64,000 bases of DNA from CAXTKD01 sp964244885 (GTDB lineage: Bacteria; Pseudomonadota; Alphaproteobacteria; Sphingomonadales; Sphingomonadaceae): NCBI GenBank assembly GCA_964244885.1, contig CAXTKD010000014.1, forward strand, positions 25,778 through 89,777, written 5' to 3'. Shown one piece after another: positions 35,265-42,858 of the stretch. The position numbers were made by a program, and so were the translations under genes. The first letter of the stretch is position 1; each line of letters begins with the position of its first letter. A model generated the notes under the pieces. The model worked only from the letters and a program-made list of their open reading frames with translations. It ran no database searches and was not told where the DNA came from.

Positions 35265-36386
35265 ATGCGCCTATTCTTATGTGCCGCTTTATTGTCGCTT
35301 GGCACGGCCTGTCAGCAATCGCAGCCGTCAGGCAAGACCGCTACGACCGTTGCCGCAGAAGGTGAAACCGCCACCGACTTCAGCGCGGTCAATCTGAGCG
35401 ATACGACCGAAGATCCCGCCTATGCCGCGCCGGGCGAAGATCTGGCCAAGTCCGCAGGGGCCGCCTTGGTCGGCAAGACCGCGCCGGTCGCTGTCATGCA
35501 GACGATCGACGGCAAGACGATCGACCTTGGACAGGTGTATGGCAAAAAGCCCGTCTACATCAAATTCTGGGCAACGTGGTGCGTGCCCTGCCGTCAGCAG
35601 ATGCCGGCATTCGAGAAGCTCTACCAGACGATGGGTGACAAGATCGAGGTGATCGCCCTGAATATCGGCCTGAGCGACGATCTGGCCTCCATCAAGACGT
35701 TCCAGAAGAAATACGGCATCACGATGCCGATCGTCATGGACGATGGGCATCTGGCGCAGTTGTTCAACCTGCGCGTCACACCGCAACATGTGCTCATCGG
35801 GCGCGATGCTAAATTCGCCTATTTCGGCCATGCAGAAAACAAGGCGCTTGCCGATGCGGTGCAGACCGTCTTGAATCAGCCGGTATCGGCCGCGCCGGTT
35901 CTGCAGGCGGCGGTCGCGGAGAAATCCTACAAGGTGGGCGATGTCGTCAGCGGACTCGCAACGACGACCACAACGGGGACGAAGGTTGCCCTGACCGGTG
36001 CGGCCCCGGGTCGCCTGCGGGGCGTCATGTTCTTTTCGAGCTGGTGCGAATGGTATCTCGAAAAGAGTCGACCAGGCACGGCAAAGGCCTGCGCACGTGG
36101 ACGTGAGGCCGTCGAAAAGCTCTCGGGCAAGGACAGCGGCGTCGACTGGGTGGCGATCTCGGGCGGCCCTTGGGCGACCGAGCAGGATCTCGCCGACTAC
36201 AAAAAGAACAACAAGGTCAGCTTCCCGCTCGCCTTGGACAGCTCTGGTACCCTGTTTCGGGCGTTCGGCATCCGCGACATCCCGACCGTGGCGTTGATCG
36301 ATAGCAGGGGCAAGATCGTGAAAATGGTCGCTCCGACCGACGCCGATCTTGCGGGTGCGGTGCGAGCCGCTCGCTCCGCCGCGTGA
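35265..36386 (+). CDS. Periplasmic TlpA-like thioredoxin protein with two thioredoxin domains
   Basis: 373 residues from ATG 35265 (GGAGGGG upstream; an ATG at 35253 lies inside that site). Signal sequence ending near C16 (LGTAC), possibly a lipoprotein though the lipobox is weak. First thioredoxin domain about 60-210 with active site ATWCVPCRQQMPAF and cis-Pro region VTPQHVLIG. Second redoxin-like domain about 225-370: FSSWCEWYLEKSRP keeps only the first Cys, and IRDIPTVALID is the cis-Pro. Likely reduces or isomerises periplasmic thiols and receives electrons from the DsbD encoded next. Confidence 0.85.
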   Translation: MRLFLCAALLSLGTACQQSQPSGKTATTVAAEGETATDFSAVNLSDTTEDPAYAAPGEDLAKSAGAALVGKTAPVAVMQTIDGKTIDLGQVYGKKPVYIKFWATWCVPCRQQMPAFEKLYQTMGDKIEVIALNIGLSDDLASIKTFQKKYGITMPIVMDDGHLAQLFNLRVTPQHVLIGRDAKFAYFGHAENKALADAVQTVLNQPVSAAPVLQAAVAEKSYKVGDVVSGLATTTTTGTKVALTGAAPGRLRGVMFFSSWCEWYLEKSRPGTAKACARGREAVEKLSGKDSGVDWVAISGGPWATEQDLADYKKNNKVSFPLALDSSGTLFRAFGIRDIPTVALIDSRGKIVKMVAPTDADLAGAVRAARSAA

Positions 36387-38521
36387 TGGCGAAGCAAAAG
36401 TCTCCGCGTGCGAAGCGGTGGAGCGCATTGGTTCGGCGAATTCCCTTTTGGATCACGCTGATCGCGGCGGGTCTGGGCGGTCCCCTGGCCGCCCAGCCCG
36501 TCACGGGGGAGCAGCATATCAACGTGGCGCTCGTTGCCGAAAGCAACGCGCCCGCGCCGGGCAAGCAGACGACGATCGCGGTCGTGATGACGCCGCAACC
36601 GGGCTGGCACGGTTATTGGCGCAACCCCGGCGATGCGGGGCTGGCACCCAAATTGACCTGGACATTGCCTGCCGGTGCCATTGCTGGCGACCCCGCCTAC
36701 CCGACGCCCAAAGCGCTGCTCGTCACGGGCATCATGAACCATGTTTATGAAAAGCCCTACGCGCTGCTTGTGCCGCTGACGATTCCGCCGGGACTGGCGG
36801 CGGGGACATCGCTGCCGGTCAAGCTGGCGATGAGCTACCTCGTTTGCACGCTGGAACAGTGTGTGCCCGAGCAGGCGGCTGTCTCGACGACGCTGACCGT
36901 GGGTGATGGCAAAGCAGATTTGCCGGCAAGCGATCGCTTCGTCGCATGGCGCCGCGCGCTGCCGCAAAAGATTGCTGGCCAGACGAACTATTCGATCGTT
37001 GGCGGCAGGTTCCGGATGGTTGTGCCTTTGCCGCCGGGCAGCGACCCCATCGATCCCCATCTCTTTGTCGACGCCGCGGAGACGGTCGACTTTGCCGCGC
37101 CGCAAAGCGTGTCGCGGCTCGGCAACAGCCTGATCTTCGAGACCAAGGGAATCGCAGCGGTGGCGCAAGACCGCATTTCCGCCGTCGCATCTCTGGGCAA
37201 TGATCAGGGCGTCGAGGTTGTTGCGGTGCCGGGTCCGGTCCCGGCGGCCGGAGCCCCGTTTCAGGGAGTCGCTTCGGAAAAGGCGGTTGCAGGCGAGGCA
37301 CCGCAAAGCGTCGTCAGTTTGACGTTCTTCGCCTTTTTGGGCGCCGTGCTTGGTGGGCTCATCCTCAATGTGATGCCCTGTGTCTTCCCTATTCTCAGCC
37401 TCAAGGCGCTGAGTCTCGCCAAAGGCAATCAGGACGATGCGGCCGCGCGGGTGGAGGCAGTTGCCTATACCGCCGGTGTCATCGCGATCTGCGTCGGGCT
37501 GGGCGCGCTCATCCTGGCGCTGCGGGCGGCAGGCGACCAGGTCGGCTGGGCGTTCCAGTTGCAAAAGCCGGGCGTTATTTTCGGCCTCATCCTGCTGGTT
37601 ACCGCGATCGGCTTCAATCTTGCCGGCCTGTTCGAACTCGGGTCGTTCGGCGGCGGCTCGGGTCTGACCGCAAAACCGGGCGCGGCAGGCGCATTCTGGA
37701 CCGGCGCACTGGCCGCGTTCGTCGCCACGCCCTGCACAGGGCCGTTCATGGCAGCGGCGTTGGGCGTAGCACTCGTTCTGCCACTCGCAGCGGCGCTGTT
37801 CATCTTCGCGGGCTTGGGGCTGGGCCTCGCGCTGCCGTTCCTTGCGATCGGCTTTATCCCCGCGGTGCGTCGCGCGCTGCCCAAGCCCGGTGCGTGGATG
37901 AACACATTCCGGCATGTGCTGGCGGTGCCGATGTTCGTGACGGCAATCGGGCTCGCATGGGTGCTGGGCAACCAGACGGGATCGTCCGGCGTCATCATCG
38001 CGCTCGGCGCGCTCCTTTTGCTTTCGCTTGGCCTATGGGCGATGGGATTGCGCCAGCGTGACATGAAGGAGCGCGCCTGGGTCCCGGCTGCGATTGCCGG
38101 AGTTCTCGCAATCAGTTTCGTCGGTGTTTTGCCGGCGACAGCAAGCGGGAAGACCAACGCGATAGCGGCGCGAAAGGACGTTCAGACGTTCGATCCTGCG
38201 CGGCTTGCGGCATTGCGCGCCGAAGGAAAGCCGGTCTTCCTCTATCTCACCGCCGACTGGTGTCTGACCTGCAAGGTCAATGAGAAGGTCGCGATCGAAC
38301 GTTCGGAAACGCAGCATGCTTTCGCGGAAGCGGGCGTCGTGACGATGGTCGGCGACTGGACCAATGGGGATGCGCGGATCACCAAATTCCTCGAAGAGGA
38401 GAAGCGATCGGGCGTGCCCGTTTACCTCTGGTATGCGCCGGGGGCGGAAGCGCGCGTTCTACCGCAAGTCCTGACAACCACACTGCTCGCAGGCTTGGCG
38501 AAGAACGCCAAGGCGATCTGA
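36386..38521 (+). CDS. dsbD: Thiol:disulfide interchange protein DsbD/ScsB-like
   Basis: 711 residues; the ATG overlaps the TlpA stop (TGATG). Signal peptide to about residue 35, N-terminal periplasmic DsbD-alpha/ScsB-like domain with two conserved Cys (YLVCTLEQCVPE), then eight or so membrane helices from about residue 310 carrying the redox Cys in LNVMPCVFPILSLKAL and VATPCTGPFM, and a C-terminal thioredoxin domain with ADWCLTCKVNE. Moves electrons from cytoplasmic thioredoxin to periplasmic partners. Together with the island trxB and the TlpA protein it forms a complete reducing relay except for thioredoxin itself. Confidence 0.92.
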   Translation: MAKQKSPRAKRWSALVRRIPFWITLIAAGLGGPLAAQPVTGEQHINVALVAESNAPAPGKQTTIAVVMTPQPGWHGYWRNPGDAGLAPKLTWTLPAGAIAGDPAYPTPKALLVTGIMNHVYEKPYALLVPLTIPPGLAAGTSLPVKLAMSYLVCTLEQCVPEQAAVSTTLTVGDGKADLPASDRFVAWRRALPQKIAGQTNYSIVGGRFRMVVPLPPGSDPIDPHLFVDAAETVDFAAPQSVSRLGNSLIFETKGIAAVAQDRISAVASLGNDQGVEVVAVPGPVPAAGAPFQGVASEKAVAGEAPQSVVSLTFFAFLGAVLGGLILNVMPCVFPILSLKALSLAKGNQDDAAARVEAVAYTAGVIAICVGLGALILALRAAGDQVGWAFQLQKPGVIFGLILLVTAIGFNLAGLFELGSFGGGSGLTAKPGAAGAFWTGALAAFVATPCTGPFMAAALGVALVLPLAAALFIFAGLGLGLALPFLAIGFIPAVRRALPKPGAWMNTFRHVLAVPMFVTAIGLAWVLGNQTGSSGVIIALGALLLLSLGLWAMGLRQRDMKERAWVPAAIAGVLAISFVGVLPATASGKTNAIAARKDVQTFDPARLAALRAEGKPVFLYLTADWCLTCKVNEKVAIERSETQHAFAEAGVVTMVGDWTNGDARITKFLEEEKRSGVPVYLWYAPGAEARVLPQVLTTTLLAGLAKNAKAI

Positions 38522-38552
38522 CGTCCAATCATAAAGAAGGGGGAGGAACACC

Positions 38553-39422
38553 ATGCCAGACCTAAAACTGCTGTCGGTAGCTTCGCTATTCGGCTTGCTC
38601 GCCACCAATCCGGCGCTGGCGCAGGACGCGACGCCCAGCCCGGCGCCTGCCGCGACACAGGCGACCACGCCACAAGGCCCGCCAACCGCGCCTGCAGCCG
38701 ACGCAGCAGCGCCGGCTGCCGCCGAGGCGCCTGCCAGTTCGATTTACATCAACGGATCGATCGTCATCGCCAGCCAGTATCGCTATCGTGGCTTGTCCTA
38801 CACCAACAACGACCCCACGGCACAGGTCTTCCTAACGGTATCACACAAGTCTGGACTTTATGTCGGCTTCTTCGGATCGAATCTGTCAGGCGACGGCACC
38901 TTTGGCGGCGATAATCTCGAGGCCGATGTCTATGCTGGCTGGCTGAAGACGGTCGGCAAGGTCACGTTCGATACCGGCGTGTGGCGTTATCAGTTCCCGG
39001 GAACGAAGAATTTCGATTTCCTTGAGGTTTATTCCTCCGCTTCGATCCCGGTTGGTCCGGCAAAGATCAAGCCCGGCTTCTATTATGCCCCCAAGCAGAA
39101 GAATATCGGCAATAACGACAATCTGTCGCTTTATACCGACGCGTCGCTGCCGATCACCAAGACGCCGATCACGCTCAAGGGGCATATCGGCTATCAAACG
39201 GGTGCCGGATCAACGCTGGCGGGACCCACCGGTGTTCCAGGCGCAAAGGGGCATTATTTCGACTATCTCGTCGGTGCCGACGTGACGTGGCGCAACTTCA
39301 CACTGAACGTGTCCTATGTCGACACGGATATCGATCTTAACGTCGCTGATTCCTACTACGCCATCGCCGGGCGCAAGGTGGTCAGCGGTCATGCACTCGT
39401 CACGCTGACTGCGGCTTTTTGA
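38553..39422 (+). CDS. TorF-family putative outer-membrane porin
   Basis: 289 residues. Signal peptide about 1-23 (NPALAQ), an Ala/Pro/Thr-rich linker (24-65), then a beta-barrel beginning IYINGSIVIASQYRYRGLSYTNNDPTAQ, the usual start of TorF/TIGR02001 proteins, and ending ALVTLTAAF. Probably a small channel or outer-membrane beta-barrel used with the TonB receptor. Last low-GC gene before frmA. Confidence 0.8.
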   Translation: MPDLKLLSVASLFGLLATNPALAQDATPSPAPAATQATTPQGPPTAPAADAAAPAAAEAPASSIYINGSIVIASQYRYRGLSYTNNDPTAQVFLTVSHKSGLYVGFFGSNLSGDGTFGGDNLEADVYAGWLKTVGKVTFDTGVWRYQFPGTKNFDFLEVYSSASIPVGPAKIKPGFYYAPKQKNIGNNDNLSLYTDASLPITKTPITLKGHIGYQTGAGSTLAGPTGVPGAKGHYFDYLVGADVTWRNFTLNVSYVDTDIDLNVADSYYAIAGRKVVSGHALVTLTAAF

Positions 39423-39438
39423 GGAGGCCGAGTTTCAT

Positions 39439-40548
39439 ATGAAGACGCGCGCCGCCGTCGCTTTTGAGGCAAAGAAGCCGCTCGAGATCGTCGAGCTCGA
39501 CCTGGAGGGCCCCAAGGCCGGGGAGGTGCTGGTCGAGATCATGGCGACCGGCATCTGCCACACCGACGCCTACACCCTCAATGGGCTGGACAGCGAGGGC
39601 CTGTTCCCGAGCGTGCTCGGCCACGAGGGCGCGGGCATCGTGCGCGAGGTCGGGGCGGGCGTCACCTCGGTCAAGCCCGGCGATCACGTCATTCCGCTCT
39701 ACACGCCGGAATGCCGCCAGTGTAAGTCGTGCCTCTCGGGCAAGACCAACCTGTGCACCGCGATCCGGGCGACGCAGGGCAAGGGGCTCATGCCCGACGG
39801 AACCTCGCGCTTCTCCTACAAGGGCGCGCCGATCTTCCATTACATGGGCTGCTCGACCTTCTCCAACTTCACCGTGCTTCCCGAGATCGCGCTGGCGAAG
39901 ATCCGCGACGACGCGCCGTTTCAGACCAGCTGCTACGTCGGCTGCGGCGTCACCACGGGCGTCGGCGCGGTGGTCAACACCGCCAAGGTGCAGGTCGGCG
40001 ACACGGTGATCGTGTTCGGGCTCGGCGGCATCGGCCTCAACGTGCTCCAGGGCGCGCGGATGGCGGGTGCCGGCATGATCGTCGGCGTCGACATCAACCC
40101 CGACCGCGAGGAATGGGGCAAGCGCTTCGGCATGACCCACTTCGTCAATCCCAAGGACATCGATGGCGACATCGTCGCGCATCTCGTCGCGCTCACCGAC
40201 GGCGGCGCGGACTACACCTTCGACTGCACCGGCAACACGACCGTGATGCGCCAGGCGCTGGAGGCCTGCCATCGCGGCTGGGGGACCAGCATCATCATCG
40301 GCGTCGCCGAGGCGGGCAAGGAGATCGCGACGCGGCCGTTCCAGCTCGTCACCGGGCGCAACTGGCGCGGCACGGCGTTCGGCGGCGCGAAGGGCCGCAC
40401 CGACGTGCCCAAGATCGTCGACTGGTACATGAACGGCAAGATCGAGATCGACCCGATGATCACGCATCTGCTGAGCCTCGACGAGATCAACAAGGGCTTC
40501 GACCTGATGCACGCCGGCGAGAGCATCCGAAGCGTCGTGGTCTATTGA
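39439..40548 (+). CDS. frmA: S-(hydroxymethyl)glutathione dehydrogenase (class III alcohol dehydrogenase)
   Basis: 369 residues. Catalytic zinc ligands in ATGICHTDAYTL and GHEGAGIVREVG, structural-zinc cysteines in PECRQCKSCLSGKTNLC, class-III signature YMGCSTFSNFTVLPEIALAKI, and NAD motif GLGGIGLNV. Oxidises the glutathione adduct of formaldehyde to S-formylglutathione. Codon use is GC-rich like the host flanks, unlike neighbouring island genes, suggesting separate origin. No S-formylglutathione hydrolase is beside it. Its presence suggests the pathway releases formaldehyde, for example by P450 O- or N-demethylation. Confidence 0.95.
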   Translation: MKTRAAVAFEAKKPLEIVELDLEGPKAGEVLVEIMATGICHTDAYTLNGLDSEGLFPSVLGHEGAGIVREVGAGVTSVKPGDHVIPLYTPECRQCKSCLSGKTNLCTAIRATQGKGLMPDGTSRFSYKGAPIFHYMGCSTFSNFTVLPEIALAKIRDDAPFQTSCYVGCGVTTGVGAVVNTAKVQVGDTVIVFGLGGIGLNVLQGARMAGAGMIVGVDINPDREEWGKRFGMTHFVNPKDIDGDIVAHLVALTDGGADYTFDCTGNTTVMRQALEACHRGWGTSIIIGVAEAGKEIATRPFQLVTGRNWRGTAFGGAKGRTDVPKIVDWYMNGKIEIDPMITHLLSLDEINKGFDLMHAGESIRSVVVY

Positions 40549-40552
40549 TCCA

Positions 40553-40870
40553 ATGGCACAGATTCACATCACGACGCGCGATGGCAAGGTTCATGTTGTC
40601 GATGCCGCGGCTGGCATGTCGGTCATGGAAACGATCCGCTTGCATGGAATTGACGAGATCGTTGCCCTGTGCGGCGGGGCGTGCTCGTGCGCCACATGCC
40701 ATGTCTATGTCAGCGCGGCGTGGCACAATCGGCTTCCGTCGATCAGCGTTGAAGAAGACGACCTTCTCGACAGTTCCGATCATCGCACCGAGGCGTCGCG
40801 TCTTTCGTGCCAAATCCCGGTTACGGATGCGCTTGATGGCCTGCAAATCACCGTTGCGCCCGAAGACTAA
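40553..40870 (+). CDS. [2Fe-2S] ferredoxin, adrenodoxin/putidaredoxin type
   Basis: 105 residues. Cluster ligands: CGGACSCATC supplies C-x5-C-x2-C and the fourth Cys is in RLSCQIPV. The acidic loop VEEDDLLDSSDHRT is the region that docks to P450 and reductase in putidaredoxin-type proteins. Most likely carrier for the island P450 at 17057-18235, although 22 kb apart. Starts 4 bases after frmA. Confidence 0.92.
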   Translation: MAQIHITTRDGKVHVVDAAAGMSVMETIRLHGIDEIVALCGGACSCATCHVYVSAAWHNRLPSISVEEDDLLDSSDHRTEASRLSCQIPVTDALDGLQITVAPED

Positions 40871-40887
40871 ATCTCAAGGAGACTGCC

Positions 40888-41271
40888 ATGACTGCTTTCA
40901 CCCACGTTACCGTCGGAACCAACGACCTCGCCACATCGCGGGCCTTTTATGACAAGGTTCTGGGCACTCTCGGCTGGACTCGCGTTGCCGATCTCGGTGA
41001 CAATGGATCGATCTGGGGCGATGGCCAGCCTAGCTTTTTTGCACTCAAGCCGGCCAACGGTCAGCCCGCCTCGATCGGCAATGGCGTCACTGTCAGTTTC
41101 GCTGCCCCAAACAGGGCTGCCGTCAAAGCGTTCCACGAAGCGGCGCTGGGGCTCGGTAGCCCCGATGAGGGTGCAGTGGGGCCGCGCGGGTGGGCGCCGC
41201 ACGCCTTTGCCGCCTACACGCGAGATCCCGATGGCAATAAGCTTGCCGTCTACAGCTTTACGGACGAATAA
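40888..41271 (+). CDS. VOC-family protein
   Basis: 127 residues; AAGGAG ribosome site. Single VOC module pair: HVTVGTNDLATSRAFYDKVLGTLGW, VTVSFAAPNRAAVKAFHEAALGLG and the ending AYTRDPDGNKLAVYSF. This subfamily is often called glyoxalase-like. Here it may bind or convert an intermediate or protect from aldehydes. Last gene of the island. Confidence 0.85.
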   Translation: MTAFTHVTVGTNDLATSRAFYDKVLGTLGWTRVADLGDNGSIWGDGQPSFFALKPANGQPASIGNGVTVSFAAPNRAAVKAFHEAALGLGSPDEGAVGPRGWAPHAFAAYTRDPDGNKLAVYSFTDE

Positions 41272-41284
41272 GATCGGGTTGGCC

Positions 41285-41317
41285 CCGGCATTGGCACCGA
41301 AACGGCGCCAATGCCGG
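41285..41317 (+). terminator. GC-rich stem-loop after the last island gene
   Basis: 11-bp stem (CCGGCATTGGC and its complement) with an 11-base loop, 14 bases after the VOC stop. No T-run follows, so it may be a rho-dependent or weak terminator. Confidence 0.45.
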
Positions 41318-41392
41318 ACAACCTCAATGCACCACCAAGGCGCCCATTGCCCGTCGACGGAGAATCTTCGTCGGCACCCGTATTTATGCATA

Positions 41393-41450
41393 AGCACTGT
41401 GTTGACATCGCAGGGGTCGCAAGTTCAATCCTTGCCGCGCCCACCATTTT
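41393..41450 (+). repeat. attR: 58-bp direct repeat, right copy (3' fragment of tRNA-Val)
   Basis: Identical to 14030-14087. It has the anticodon arm, T-arm and acceptor 3' strand but no 5' acceptor strand or D-stem, so it is not a working tRNA. It is the original 3' end of the host tRNA gene, pushed away by the island. Confidence 0.9.
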
Positions 41451-41453
41451 TCA

Positions 41454-41490
41454 AAAAGGCTTCCTGGCGCAAGGCGTTAGGGAGCCTTTT
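41454..41490 (+). terminator. Original terminator of tRNA-Val, now 27 kb from the gene
   Basis: Stem AAGGCTTCC/GGGAGCCTT (one T-G pair) with a 15-base loop and TT following, starting 4 bases after attR. Position and form fit the terminator of the uninterrupted tRNA gene. Confidence 0.65.
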
Positions 41491-41502
41491 CGTTGATGGC
41501 GC

Positions 41503-42633
41503 TCAGGGCGTCACGATCTGCCGCACGGCCCGGCCATCGGCGAGCTCATCGAGCAGGCGATTGATCGCGGCGAGTGGGCTGACCGACGTCAGCAGCTCCT
41601 CCACCGGCAGCCGGCCCGCGCGCCATAGCGCGATGTAGCGCGGGATGTCGCGCGCCGGGATCGATGAGCCCATGTAGCTGCCGATCAGCGTCTTGCCCTC
41701 CGCGACGAGCGAGACGGCGGGGATGTCGAAGCGCTCGACAGGATTGGGCAAGCCTACGGTGACTATCCGTCCGCCGCGCCGGGCGGCGCGATAGGCCTCG
41801 ATGAGCACCGCCGCGGCGCCCGCGGTCTCGATGACGACATCGGGGCCGCTGCCGGGGAAGAGCCGCGCCAGCGTCTCGCTCGTCTCGCTTGGATCGACCG
41901 CGATGGCGCCCAGCCGCGCGGCGATGGCGCGCTTTTCGGGCGACGGGTCGATCGCGACGATCGGCGTGCCGCCGCTGGCGCGCGCGCCGAGAAGCGCCGC
42001 GAGGCCGACGCCGCCGAGGCCGTAGATCAGCACGCTTTCCCCCGGGCGAAGCATCGCGGAGTTCATCACCGCGCCGACGCCGGTCAGCACCGCGCAGCCG
42101 AACAGCGCGGCGGTCTCCGGCGGCACGTCCGCGTCGATCTTCACCGCCGAGCGGCCATCGACCACGGCGTGGGTCGCGAAGGCGGAGACTCCGAGGTGGT
42201 GGTGGACGTCGACGCCGTTCTCGCGAAGGCGCGAGCCGCCCGCCAGAAGGCGGCCTTCGCCGTTGGCGGCGGCGCCGTTGGGGCACATATAGCCCTCGCC
42301 CGACTGGCAGCGGACGCACTCGCCGCACGCCGGCAGGAAGGCGAGCACCACCCGATCGCCGACCGCGAAACGCCGGTCATCGGGCGAGCCCAGCGCCTCG
42401 ACGATGCCGGTCGCCTCATGGCCGATCGCCATCGGCATCGGCCGGGGCCGGTCGCCGTTCACCACCGACAGGTCCGAATGGCACAGGCCGGCGGCGTCGA
42501 TCCGGATCAGCAGCTCGCCGGGGCGGGGATCGTCGAGAGTCAGCTCGGCGAGGCGGAGCGGCGCGTGCTCGGCATAGGGCCGCGCGTTGCCGCCGCACGA
42601 ATCGAGGACCGCCGCCGTGATCGTTCGCGCCAT
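41503..42633 (-). CDS. Zinc-dependent alcohol dehydrogenase
   Basis: 376 residues from ATG 42633 (GGAAAG upstream). Medium-chain dehydrogenase: catalytic zinc motif DAAGLCHSDLSVV and GHEATGIVEALG, structural-zinc Cys in CGECVRCQSGEGYMC, NAD motif YGLGGVGLAALLGA and a class-III-like core. Substrate cannot be told from sequence; family members oxidise primary alcohols or aryl alcohols. Host gene just outside the island. Confidence 0.88.
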   Translation of the reverse strand: MARTITAAVLDSCGGNARPYAEHAPLRLAELTLDDPRPGELLIRIDAAGLCHSDLSVVNGDRPRPMPMAIGHEATGIVEALGSPDDRRFAVGDRVVLAFLPACGECVRCQSGEGYMCPNGAAANGEGRLLAGGSRLRENGVDVHHHLGVSAFATHAVVDGRSAVKIDADVPPETAALFGCAVLTGVGAVMNSAMLRPGESVLIYGLGGVGLAALLGARASGGTPIVAIDPSPEKRAIAARLGAIAVDPSETSETLARLFPGSGPDVVIETAGAAAVLIEAYRAARRGGRIVTVGLPNPVERFDIPAVSLVAEGKTLIGSYMGSSIPARDIPRYIALWRAGRLPVEELLTSVSPLAAINRLLDELADGRAVRQIVTP

Positions 42634-42858
42634 CAGGTTCTTTCCCGCCTTGAACGCCAAGGCCTCGCTTCTAGGGCAGGTCGGGCGTCGCGGCCACGCG
42701 CTTGTCTACGGCTGTCGTGCCGCCGAAAGCTTCGCGCTATAGAGACCACATGGCCAGATCGACCGGCATCGCCGGAAGCCTTCGCGAGCGTTCCGATAAC
42801 GCCAGTCCACCGCGCGCCGTGCCCGACGCCGCGCCGATCGCCGCGGGGTAAGAGGCGC

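Larger units (their letters stand above)
14030..41450. mobile_element. Integrated genomic island at tRNA-Val, 27.4 kb
   Basis: Bounded by the 58-bp repeats. Its genes have visibly lower GC content and different codon choice from both flanks, except frmA near the right end. Contents: a thioredoxin reductase, a six-gene oxygenase/P450 operon, GntR and VOC genes, a five-gene 2-oxoacid/aldehyde oxidation operon, an LhgO-like oxidase, a XylR-like activator, and a transport/thiol/formaldehyde operon. I found no integrase, excisionase, relaxase or replication gene; a decayed IS3-type transposase lies at the left edge. The island may therefore be immobile unless helped in trans. Confidence 0.88.

Noticed and set aside
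41393..41467. A second tRNA-Val gene
   Set aside because: Only the 3' 54 bases of the tRNA are present; the 5' acceptor strand and D-stem are missing, so it cannot fold as a tRNA. It is the attR copy.
42169..42858. N-terminal extension of PhoR by 230 residues
   Set aside because: The extension is antisense to the alcohol dehydrogenase and Arg-rich; ATG 42859 gives a normal PhoR N-terminus with membrane segments.
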